This document shows, one piece after another, positions 54,716-64,000 of a DNA stretch of 64,000 nt. The notes under the pieces were generated by a model that saw nothing but the letters and a program-made list of their open reading frames with translations, did no database searches and was not told the origin of the DNA. Numbering within the stretch: the first letter of the stretch is position 1; each line of letters opens with the position of its first letter. This DNA comes from Zopfochytrium polystomum (Eukaryota; Chytridiomycota; Chytridiomycetes; Chytridiales; Chytridiaceae): positions 1-64,000 of the forward strand of contig JAIVFJ010000152.1 of the NCBI GenBank assembly GCA_025765615.1. Reading direction: 5' to 3'. Both the position numbers and the translations under genes were made by a program.

Positions 54716-55734
54716 TGGGTTTGTCCCTGGGCTCTCCATCCCTTCCCTCCTACCTCTCCCACTTATAGGACGAGTACTCCTAGAGGCAGGTCAAGAGCGC
54801 GGCTCTGCAGGTGAGCTTGTTATTATTGTTGGAGGGTTTAGTGTTGGAGTGGTGGAGTGTTGCACATGGTGATGGTGTAGAGCGTTGGCAGATTCTTGTC
54901 TCTACTATCTTTCTCACCAGCATTTGTGCAGGAAGGGCGACTGGAACGATCGACGCCACCGCCGAGGTGAGCGGCAAGGGATCAATGCCCATGAAAGTGT
55001 TTGCAAGTAGCGGCGGACCAGGAACGACGTACTCCGACACCACCAAGATTCGACGAAAACGTTTCTTTTCTATTTCATTCGCATTTTTTCTTCACTATTA
55101 TTCTTTTTCTTTTCTCTTCCCTTTGATATGAATACCCCGCGATCGACATTAAAAAAGAATCCGTCCTCGAAATGTGTTTGGCGTAATCGCTTGAGAAGCT
55201 TCGAGTCTGTCGAAGTCCCACGGAAACAGTCTCACTGCTGGTTCAAGTCCATGAAAAATGACTTCGATTAGGCGTTGCGTGGTATGTCTCCGCGCATTTC
55301 AACTGAGCTGCCTCTTAAAACTTTCCCTTTCCGGCAGTCGCGAATCTCCTCGTCAGCGGTCCGAGAATTTTTCGATGTTGTGCGACGCGACAAGTCTTCC
55401 AAGTCCTCCCAATACGGACGGACTATAAATACCCAATCCCATCAACGTCGACGCAATCAGCAAAACTCCCCCCACTCCTCGTGTCGGTCGTGTTGGTCGT
55501 GTTCTCACGAACGCCTTGTCAGCCCCCACTCTTTGCCCGACTCATTCTGCTTTCCAATCAACAACCGCGCACAATACATGTATATCGTCAACCCCCTTCC
55601 CCGCCTGGTTGCGCGTCGACCAAACCAACTCTCTCTCTATCCTCTCACCATCGTTTGTTGGAAGTATGCAACGCCCTGATTCCACGATAGTACCCTCCCT
55701 TCGCACGGTCATAATGACCTGGAAGACCTTCTGG
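54716..55734. other. Intergenic
   Basis: A minus frame at 54780-55046 starts MVVSEYVVPGPPLLANTF and reaches a GTGAGA donor after AQML. It could be a first exon, but no partner exon was found. Confidence 0.3.
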
Positions 55735-56535
55735 TGGCCTATGAGGTCGAAAACAAGTTTTACCCACGCCACAGCTTACGGGAAGCGTCGCCGTCGGTGG
55801 ACTTTCGCCTTTCTACTTCATTGGGTCCACCCTCCCGCCTCCACCCCCATACTCTTTTGGTTACTGTTTTGGCCATATGAGGTCGAAAACAAGTCCTAGC
55901 CGCGATCTTCGTCGATCCGCCGCTCGGGCTCGTTTTGATTCTCTCACTTGGCGCGATCGAATACTGCGCATCTGGAGAACTTTCCTATGAGGTCGTAAAC
56001 AAGTTCTAGCTGTGGGACTGGTAGTTCTACTGCTGAGATTTGCTTTGGCCCTCACGTGAGGTTCATCTCCCTTTTGTCACTTACTGGACTTTCCGAGTTT
56101 TCGGTTTTCGTTTGTATGACATTGAGGCTCCAGCCGAACCGCTTGAGCTGCCCGGAATCGCTGTTGATTCAACCAGTTGGCGGCTTGTCAGCCAGTACCC
56201 CCCACACTCCTCTTCCTCTCATCGAACTGCCTATGAGGTCGAAAACAAATCCTAGCCGCTGAACACCCGATCAGGCCGCTCGGATTTGCCTCCGATTCTC
56301 ACTGGTGGATCCTACTTTCGCACTCTTCGTGCGATGCCTATGAGGTCGAAAACAAGCCCCAGCCAAAACGCGCAACCTGCATGGATTCGCTGGAACGTGC
56401 TTCGCCTTCACTGGACTCGACCATAGTGCCTCTGACAGTCGTTCGCCATCCCCATCAGCCCACCCTCCAAGGTCCGTTGAATCGCTAACGTTCTTTACAA
56501 TCCTATGAGGTCGAAAAAAAGTCCTAGCCGTGCAT
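55735..56535 (+). repeat. Diverged repeat array with a conserved TATGAGGTCGAAAACAAG core
   Basis: Six copies of a core of about 24 bp (TATGAGGTCGAAAACAAGTC, usually followed by CTAGCC) occur at about 55740, 55878, 55987, 56231, 56339 and 56504. Spacers are 107-244 bp. Spacers share weaker motifs (CCGCTCGG, TTCTCACT), so this is an old tandem array whose core stayed conserved. Confidence 0.85.
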
Positions 56536-56539
56536 TTTT

Positions 56540-57025
56540 CGTTGTGCCGCTCGGGCTGATTTTTACACTCACTGAATATTACTGTCGATATCCTGCAGCT
56601 AGTAGTGGTTTTGGGGAGGGCAACTCTTGTATCTGTTGTGCCAACTTGACTTTCACGCGTCATTCAACCAACACGTGTCATTCAAACAGCGCCCCACGAA
56701 AAAAGCGGGACAACGAAAATGAAACACATGGTGGTGCAGATAGTGGGTGGTAGGAGAGTGGCCCGCTGCACGAAGGACTAGGTTTGCGTCGGCATCGGCC
56801 TTATCAGGTGTGGTGGCGCTTTCTTGGATGGGAGGTCACCCGGTTTTAAGAAAAGGCCAGGCACCACCCACCTCTTCCCCACACGCTGCGCCACCTGACC
56901 CCTTAACTTCACTTCGCCGGTTTTTAACCTTTCCGAGTTTGTCACTCCTTCCTTTTCCTCTTCAAATGGGGAGAATCTTCATTTGATTCTCGTGGTACAA
57001 TATTTCTTTTGCGCTAAACACAGTG
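56540..57025. other. Intergenic
   Basis: Nothing identified. Confidence 0.45.
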
Positions 57026-57364
57026 ATGAGCAGCCCAATATCAAGAAACGGCAGAGTAGAAGTGCTGCAGTGGTGGAAGGACAGCGGGCTCGAAATGAAA
57101 TACGACGAGACGGGTTACAAGGAAGAAGGCATTGAGAATTCACCCGATCGACAAAAAACCTCAACAGAATCTTTAGACCACTCACAAAGCGGAGGTGGAG
57201 GATCGCCTCAGAAACCAACCCCGCCCCAGACTGCTTGCCGAGGTTGTTTTGGAGAAAACCTTGCCAAAAATGTGAAAGTGGCCGTCTGCTGGACTGTCTT
57301 CGTTGTGGTGATCTGTCTCCTTCCCTTTCAATCTGTCTATTCTTTGGCCGCAAAGAACAACTGA
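57026..57364 (+). pseudogene. Chimeric ORF: one WWKDSGL ankyrin-like unit fused to unrelated text
   Basis: From the ATG at 57026 the frame reads a fragment of one repeat unit (NGRVEVLQWWKDSGLEMKYD) and then 70 residues with no repeats. These include CRGCFGENLAKN and a strong hydrophobic segment (VCWTVFVVVICLLPF) before the stop. The repeat part is clearly derived from the family at 34467-35498. It is a shuffled gene fragment; whether it is expressed is unknown. Confidence 0.5.
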
Positions 57365-57529
57365 AGAGCACAGCAATCCTTTCCTCAAGAAAAGGCCGTG
57401 CCTTCTTTGCTTTTTCTCTTTCTACTCAGTCCGCCCTCTCAACCCTTCCACCACTCCAACACACCAGCCATCAAAACCCACCTCACCCTGAAAAACGGAC
57501 CGCAACCGCGCTGCCGACTTGCTTCTCTG

Positions 57530-57811
57530 CCTCACGCTCGTGCCGCCGCCTCTTGTCGAGCTGAGCTCGACAATAATGGACTTGGTCTTGTTCGAACCAA
57601 CAGAATTTACTGTGGGGAAGCCCTCATTTTGAGTTTGCCTCGCGCGGTCGATACAGATGGAAGGGAGAGAAAAAAGCACTGTCGGTGCCAATCAATGCCG
57701 AATCACAGCGACGCCGAAGGACGGACACGCAGACAGTACTTTTCAAAGGTCAACCTGCAGCGCAGAAGAGCAACTGGCAGGCGCAGAACAGACAGACTTA
57801 TAGTAGAATGA
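57530..57811 (+). pseudogene. SET/MYND (SMYD-like) N-terminal fragment
   Basis: One frame reads NNGLGLVRTNRIYCGEALIL, then SLPRAV and KKHCRCQSM. GxGLvAtxxIxxGExIL-x-xP followed by KxHCxxC is the start of SMYD-type SET methyltransferases, where the MYND zinc finger follows. The remaining SET motifs are absent and the frame ends 35 codons later, so it is a fragment. Confidence 0.35.
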
Positions 57812-58099
57812 TTGAGGGAGCAAAAAGTAGAAGATAAGCCGAAGACAGATAGACAGATAAATGGGCAGACTACGACGGCGGGTAGTGCTCCCACGGCGCG
57901 CTGTTTCGCGTCATGTGGAGTGAGGCTAAAAAAAAAAAAAAAAAGGAAGAGAGAAGTGGTGGAAGAACAACGGCTATTTACACTCGCAGTGATTTCACAA
58001 ATGCGCACCGTATATACATGTATGTACATGTACAGTGTGTTGTACAAGGCTGGTACGAGAAAAGTAACGTGGGGGGGAAAAATCTGAGGAGAGCCGACT

Positions 58100-59381
58100 T
58101 TACAAAAGGGAACAACACCGAGTCTCGTTGGACTTGGAGGGTGGAGGAGGTTGATCGAGAGGTTTTTCGACCGAGACGGGAGCAGCACTGATTTGTTGAG
58201 CTGCGGCAAGCTCGCCTCCATCTTTTTCGGGAATAGGCTCCTCACGCTCTCGCACTGCGTGCTGCTCCCCGATTACCTCATCGAAACCGGTGAGTACCGC
58301 CTTGTCTGAGAGGCACAAAGCCCACGTCGACACTGGGCGAATCGTGAACAAATCCGCTTCTGCCGCGAACCCGATCGTCCCGACGATGAGGAGTGCTACA
58401 ATCTTAAACTCGCCGATATTCACGTTGACCGGGCACGTTGCGAAACCGGGCGGAAGCTTGGCGACGTCAAAGTAAGAGCCCGTGACGTCCTCCAGGGTCG
58501 TCCACTGCCTGCCCCTTTCCGACCCTTGCCACTTGCCCTCGCTGCTGAAGACGGCAAAGGCCGAGATCCAGCCGGAGATGTGGTCCGACCCGGATCCGTT
58601 CGGGATGTAGTTGCAGATGCGCTGCCAAAAGCCGAGGTCGACCTTGCCGTCGAACGCGCGGACGAACTGCTCAAGGATGGGGACGAGGATCTTTTCCCAG
58701 CGCTCGCACGGCTCGCCGTACTTGCCCAGCTTCTTGGCGCGCCGCACGATCTCGGCCCAATCGGCGCGGGTCCCCTCCAGCGTGATGTTTGGTATCCCGC
58801 AGGTTACCGTCACGTCGTACTCGAAAAACGCTTGGCACGTGGACATGAGCATCATGTTGCCCAGGGTCCTGTCGGTCTCGGTCGTTGTCGAAAAGTCCGG
58901 GGCCACCCAGCGGCGCAGCTCCTTGTCCTTGATGTTCTCCTCGATCAGCTCCCCGAACCGTCGCGAGACGAACTCGACCACCGACGGATCGTCGATCGGC
59001 GACGGCGGGGGGATGCGGATGTCGAGCTTTTTCTTGCCGCGAAAGTCGACCAAGGTGCTGCGGAGCGCCTCGGCGTTGCCCGTGACGTACTGGGCGAACT
59101 GGGCGGTGACGGCGAGCCAGACGTCGTCGGGGCGGAGCGCGAGGTTGTGGTGCTGGCAGTAGGCCGAGACGACGCAGCCGACCAGCCCGCGCTGGTCGAC
59201 GAAGAAGCTCTTTGGGGTCGTCGGGGCCGTCTGCGCGACGTGCGTGTACTTGCGGTCGGTCAGCTCGCCGGCGAACTGCGCAGTCACCTTGGCGGGCGGC
59301 GGCCAGAACATTGCGCGGGGCGCCGTCGACGGCCTTGAGGGCGACGGGGGAGACGGCAAAGGTCACGCCAGGGGCGGGCAT
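58100..59381 (-). CDS. DUF4419 protein with a C-terminal CaaX motif
   Basis: The main frame from the ATG at 59311 to the stop at 58100 has 403 residues without introns. Family landmarks are present: SFFVDQRGLVGCVVSAYCQH, HHNLALRPDDVWLAVTAQFA, YVTGNAEALR, WVAPDFSTTT, VTCGIPNITLEGTRADW and SGSDHISGWISAF. DUF4419 (PF14388) is widespread in fungi and of unknown function. An alternative upstream ATG at 59381 opens MPAPGVTFAVSPVALKA, which looks like the true family N-terminus but is one base out of frame with the rest. Either a sequence error or a lesion lies near 59310-59330. The protein ends CCSLL; the last four residues, CSLL, form a CaaX box of the geranylgeranyl type, predicting membrane attachment. 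Confidence 0.85.
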
Positions 59382-61085
59382 CGCTTGAAGGGATGGATGG
59401 GTTGTGGTTCGTGAGTGTCTTGGTTTCGTGGGGAAAGCGATATTTACGTGCATGTTAGTCGAGCATCGTCGGGGCCTGTCTTGCCCAAATGGACCAATCA
59501 GGCCGACGTCTGCAGCAAAATACTCGCACGAACTCGCATGCGCACAGCCTGCTGTTGGGTTGGGGGGGGGGTTGCGACCACCAAAAAAAACCAGCGAGTA
59601 GTCACGAGAACGGTGGCAGCATCGCTTCTCGAGGAGGCTTTTGGTAAGTGCATATCGATTGGGCTTTTTCTTTTTCTTTTTTTCTTTTGATTAGCGCACT
59701 TGCTCGCCCCAATCATCATTACTCATACTTATGCAGTAACTCCTTACCCCAATCGATCAAACTCAAAACCAAACTGAGCGTCCCGCCTCCCGCTCCCAAT
59801 GTCCCGACGGCTGAGTGGCACCTACCGCTGGAGTCGCGACTGTTCAACAAGTCTTCGCCGTTGCGACGAGAATTCAACACGCCAGATTGCCACATGCACA
59901 TACCGGACGCAAATTTATCTGCTGCCCCCAATTCACGGGTGGGGGTTCTTGCAGCCCGCAAAGTCGGAGATGCCGTTCGTTCCTTGTGGGCGCGTGGGCA
60001 GGGAGAACGAAACGAGAAAGAAAAAAAAATGCGCTCGCAATGTACTTATGCGATGGGTTCTACGCATGAACAAACATCTTGTCGTCCGCCATTCATGTGG
60101 GAGTTTCGCTGCACTGAAAGAACGATTTGTCAAGAGAACAAAATGTCGAGCAATATTTAAAAACGCGTCCTCATCGGTCCCGCCAGAGTTAGCAGCAGCA
60201 CTCACAATTAGTATAGCCTCCGACGTTGCACACAACATCTCCCGCTAATCTTCCGGGTGTTTTTGGCCTTTTGGCAGTAAAAAACAGAAAGGAAAAAAAA
60301 AAAAGAATTAGCGCGTTCTCGCAACCCTCCTCCTTCTTGTTTTTTCATAACCCTCGCTACCGAATAGAATCCGTCCTGCTTTCGACGAGTCCGCAACTGA
60401 GGAACATCAATACAGTGGAATTAAGGTGTGACATGTGGAGGATAGTCCGAGTGCCGGCAATGGGCCATGCTTAAATCGAAGCGGTCGAGAGAAAACATGA
60501 GGCGAGGGTAATTTCAAATGGCGCATTGAGGCCAAGAAGATTTTGGTTGTGTGCTTTTGCTTTCGTATCCATTTATTTCGTCAAGGGTTTTTTTTAATTC
60601 TTCCTTTCATTTGTTTTTCTTTCGAGGGGAACATCTCACACCTGAGATATGCGGGATTCGACTGGCAAGGAGGAGGGGAGGGGAGGGTGGTTTTTTTGAG
60701 AAAAATCATCGATAGCAAAGGGAGTCAACGGGTGGGGGAGGGATCAACAAATGTTGGGAGGATTGAAGCTTGGTAAAGTGGAATAAGGCCGTTTTTTTTT
60801 GTCTTACTTCCGTTTGTCAATTTCAACGTAAAGCAAGGCAAGAAAGCAAGAGGGGGAATTGAAAAACTTGGATGAATGAGTGAGAGTTTCTTTCAGGAGG
60901 TTTTAAACATGTGAGGGCAACGAAAAGGGTAAGGCGTGGATGTGGTAGAAAAGGTAGGGCAGGACTCCAAAACGAAGCAACAACGTAGGGAAGTGAGTGA
61001 GAGACAAAAAAAAATCCATGCGAGATGCAGAGTTGCGGTGAAACAAATAACGGGGAAAAAAAAAAAAAAGAAAAAGGAAACATAA
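59382..61085. other. Intergenic
   Basis: Several A-rich and T-rich tracts (for example 60289-60304, 61054-61070) and open frames without motifs. No gene is supported. Confidence 0.45.
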
Positions 61086-61880
61086 CTACAGGAAGGCGAC
61101 GGCAGCTATCACAAACGCGAGGAGGGCCGCGCCGCCGCCGCTTGCGAGGAAGCCGGGGCGAGCCGAGAAGGCTTGGGACACGATAGCGACGCCGGCGGCC
61201 CCTGCGGATCCTGTTGACGATGATGAGGTCGAGGTTCCCGTGGGCGCCGTCAGCGTGCCCGTCACGGTGACGTTCAGTGCGCTTTGTGTGATTGTGATTT
61301 TTTTTTTTTTGGTTGGTTGGTTGGGGGGCGATTTTAGAACCTGTGGGGCAGGTAGCCGAGGGAGGGACGACTGGAAGACTGGTACTCACGCGCACACGGA
61401 CTTGATCTCGTTCAACGTCGCGTTGACGCCGCCGGCGCCGAACGGGCCGCGGCCGCCCCACCAGTACACGTCTCCCGCGGCGGGGACGGACGACGCGCAG
61501 GCGTTGACGACGTCCTGGACGTCCGCGAGGAGGTCGGGCACCTCGCAGACGCACTTTCCGCTGGCGGCGAGCGCCGAATCGTCATAATCTTTCGTCCTCC
61601 CCGCCGAGGTGGTGGGGGTCGGTGTCGCGGTCGGGGCGCAGGGGGCGAGGACGGTGGCGTTGAAGGACTGGACGGCGGCGGTGCACTCCGCGGAGGGGGA
61701 GAAGGTCGAAGTCGGGGCGCCGGACCAGGTCGGGGTGGGCGGGCGGGTGAAGTTGCTTGGGGCCGTCCAATTGGTGCCGAAGGGCCCGTCCCAGCCTTTT
61801 GGGGCTGGGTTGGCGAGGGCTGAGATGGTGAAGAAAGAGGCGAGTGAGAACGCAAGAGCGGCGGTGGTGAGCGATTTCAT
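61086..61880 (-). CDS. GPI-anchored secreted protein with four-plus Cys
   Basis: Exon 1 (61880-61390) and exon 2 (61281-61086) are joined by a 108-nt intron, giving 228 residues. Residues 1-23 (MKSLTTAALAFSLASFFTIS and on to ALA) are a signal peptide. The mature part has NxT/S glycosylation sites (NWTAPSNFT, FNATV, VNATL, LNVTV) and Cys spaced in C-TAAV, PCAP, KCVCEVP and NACAS. A Ser/Thr/Gly-rich stretch (TGTSTSSSSTGSAGAAG) precedes a hydrophobic C-terminus (ALLAFVIAAVAFL), the usual GPI-attachment layout. It is likely a cell-wall or surface protein. The family was not recognised. Confidence 0.75.
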
Positions 61881-62206
61881 GGCGGAGTGGGGAGGGTTTC
61901 TTGTTTGGTTGGGAGTGCGGAGGAACTTCGAGTGTTTTTTGGTGTAGGGAGTTAAGAGGGCGGTGGTGGTAGTGGTTGTGCGGGTGGCGGCTGGTGGGCT
62001 GGTTTCCTACCCGGCTTTATATGCCAGGCAAGGGTGAAAGTGTTCCGCGTTTATTCATGGGAAAGGCACAGCCTCGCAAGCGTGTGCGCACGGTAGGCAG
62101 GCCAGTCCAGTGCGTAGTAACAGAGTGTTCGAGGAAGAGTGTGATAGATCTTGGCGTTCGGATTCGGCCTTCTTGGCGAACGAAGAATGGAATCAGATCC
62201 CGAAAG

Positions 62207-62239
<33 letters not shown>

Positions 62240-62779
62240 TTGGAAAGTTGCATACGCGCAATCAGCGACGATTACAAATACATGCCCACGCATTTTCCGT
62301 CGAGACAGCAAGGTTTCCGTTCAATTTTTTTCCCCCCACACATTTCCGCACCCTTAGGAAAAAAAACCGTTCCGTTCAATCAATGAATTGAGCCCCAAAA
62401 GGTTGCTCGGCACCACCCACCCCTTACCCCATAGTTTCAAAACTTTCTTCTCCGTTTGTATGTCAAATATTGCCGTCTGCGAATTTGGCTTTCGCTTGCT
62501 CGGAGCGCCTTCTTCACTCACTCCCCCACGCACACACACTGACACTCTGCAAGCCCCCCTGTCTGAAGAGATGAATTAGACCTTTTCTGTACAAACCAAA
62601 GAAAGCACAAGACGTGGCGCTTGGTGGATAGACTTTTTTCCCCCGGTTGTGGGGTGCTTTGAACCAGCAAGCCAAACTTGATATAGATGAAGAGGATGAA
62701 CAACTTATGGGAAAGAGAGAATGGCAAGGAAAGACTCTAGTCGCTGGCAACGAGACAAAAAGAGAGGTCGGGCTTTTTT
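61881..62779. other. Spacer between two secreted-protein genes
   Basis: A-run at 62211-62237. No gene seen. Confidence 0.5.
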
Positions 62780-63938
62780 TTAGAACAAGCCTAACGCCAT
62801 GTGCGCAAGCGCGACCACGACAACAACACCAACAACCGCCTCGCCAGCTGCATGCTTCACACCAGCGAGGGCGCCAGACCTTGAGGACGACGCGGCCGTC
62901 GACGCCGTCGCGGTCGCGGTCGTCGTCGTCTGGCCGCCCCCCGTCGTCACCGTCCCGGACGTCGCGGGCGCCTGGCAGTTCTTGTACAGGAGCTCGATGC
63001 GCTCGATAGCAAAGGTTGCTCCAAACGGGAGGAGGTTGACAAACGTGAGGTCCTTGAGGTGTGCGAAATCGAACGCGCCGCCCTTTTGGTTCGTGGCAAA
63101 GTCTGCGAAGGGGATTACGAGGGTCTGCGGGGTGGCGCCGTCGAAGGAGGCGGGGGAGAGGTAACGGGAGGCGAGGATCCAGTTGGTGTCGACGCCGCGG
63201 TCGCCGGTACCGTCGCGGACGGCGGGATTGGCGGGCAGCCACTGGGTGAGGGTGATGTTGAAGTCGGAGGCGGGCGGCATTATGATGGAAAGCCGGGCGC
63301 CCCAGAAGGGGGTGAGGTCGTAGTCGTTTTCCCAGTTGAACTTTGCGTACCAGCTGCGTGGTGGTTTCGGGGGGCAGATTAATGAGCAAAAGGTGCAGGG
63401 GTATGAATGAATGAATGAAAAAAGAATGAATGAATGAAAGAGTAACAAGACTCAACTAGTTGTGCGACGTCACGTTGTTGGGATGGCTCGGAGACTCCTG
63501 GTTTCCGACGGTCGCGACCTGGTCGCTGGACACCATGGTCAGGCGGCCGTTCGCGAGGGTCTCGTTCGCGCCGCTGTCGCCGTAGTCGCCGCCGAGGAGG
63601 TTGAGGGTCTTGTTGCAGCCGGCAAAGGTGCCCGCAAAGGCGGCGCAGCCGTACTTTGGGTCCTGCGTGCGGTACATGTTGGCGGTGCGCGGGCGCATGT
63701 CGTCGACGAGGAGGATGGCGGACGGCGAGGTTGCGGTGGCTGGATCGCAGGTGGTGGGAGTGGCGGTGGAAGTGGTAGTGGCGGCGGCGGCGGCTGCTGC
63801 TGCGGCGGAGGAGGAGGAGGAGGAAGAGACGGCGACGATGCATGCGAAGTAGGAGGCAATCGACACTGCGATGGCGACGACGTGGGCCGTGGATGTCATC
63901 GTCGCCGTCGTCGTCGCCGTCGTCGGCTTTGTCCTCAT
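62780..63938 (-). CDS. GPI-anchored secreted beta-rich protein
   Basis: Exon 1 (63938-63457) and exon 2 (63353-62780) are joined by a 103-nt intron (donor GTTGAG, acceptor CCACGCAG), giving 351 residues. The ATG at 63899 is an alternative start, right before the signal-peptide core HVVAIAVSIASYFACIVAVS. A Ser/Ala/Thr linker follows. The folded part reads ILLVDDMRPRTANMY, GDSGANETLANGRLTMVSSD, YWYAKFNWENDYDLTPFWGA, FNITLTQWLP, and TLVIPFADF with FDFAHLKDLTF. It resembles a jelly-roll carbohydrate-binding fold that occurs in fungal secreted proteins. The end has a Thr/Ser-rich spacer and a hydrophobic tail (AVVGVVVVVALAHMALGLF), consistent with a GPI signal. Substrate unknown. Confidence 0.75.
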
Positions 63939-64000
63939 CGTCGTGGTAGAGGAGAGATGGATGTCAATGTGTGTGTGAGAGACAGAGAGACAGACAAACA

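Noticed and set aside
55190..55275. Possible tRNA (GGTTCAAGTCC near 55240)
   Set aside because: The B-box-like string stands alone; stems and anticodon arm could not be built.

Overview
This is a nuclear window from a fungus, most likely an early-diverging zoosporic one (Blastocladiomycota or chytrid-like). That placement is an inference. It rests on short GT-AG introns of 52-146 nt, one with a perfect TACTAAC branch site, and on typical fungal products: an RNF5-like RING ligase, a peroxisomal dienoyl-CoA isomerase ending in AKL, a DUF4419 protein, a type-B carboxylesterase and GPI-anchored wall-type proteins. It also rests on two large proteins built of ankyrin-like repeats with the tryptophan-rich core LQWWKDSGL, which I associate with zoosporic fungi. 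Genes are GC-rich with Ala/Pro/Gln runs. Much of the rest is decayed mobile DNA and microsatellites.

Layout. 0-6.9 kb: a 5'-truncated Ty1/copia element with its 3' LTR, a Gln-rich low-complexity gene, and a decayed DDE transposase. 6.9-11.8 kb: a carboxylesterase preceded by a broken copy of its own 5' end, an F-box gene with a broken copy, and an unrecognised two-exon gene whose broken relative lies at 15.1-15.4 kb. 13.1-17.8 kb: nested LTRs and solo LTRs with visible target-site duplications. 18.5-22.2 kb: RNF5-like gene and a CxHG-type Cys/His protein. 24.7-30.0 kb: another decayed transposase, then three small secreted-peptide genes, two of which are paralogs split into six or seven exons, some only 6-24 nt long. 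30.9-32.6 kb: a seven-membrane-segment gene carrying a frameshift. 34.5-35.5 kb: an ankyrin-like protein. 36-49.3 kb: a long gene-poor block of retroelement debris, an element with long terminal inverted repeats, and six tRNA or tRNA-like loci (Ala, Pro-like, Ser, Arg, Val, Asn with intron). 49.9-53.4 kb: dienoyl-CoA isomerase and a second ankyrin-like protein, convergent. 55.7-56.5 kb: a diverged repeat array. 57.0-63.9 kb: gene fragments, a DUF4419 protein with a CaaX end, and two GPI-anchored secreted proteins.

The genes do not form a pathway. The main candidate for something undescribed is the pair of micro-exon secreted-peptide genes at 27.6-28.4 and 29.2-29.9 kb. Next come an LTR family carrying perfect heat-shock elements upstream of a TATA box, and the tRNA cluster inside the repeat-rich block. 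Exon structures were derived by hand from splice signals and reading frame; no alignment or RNA evidence was available.
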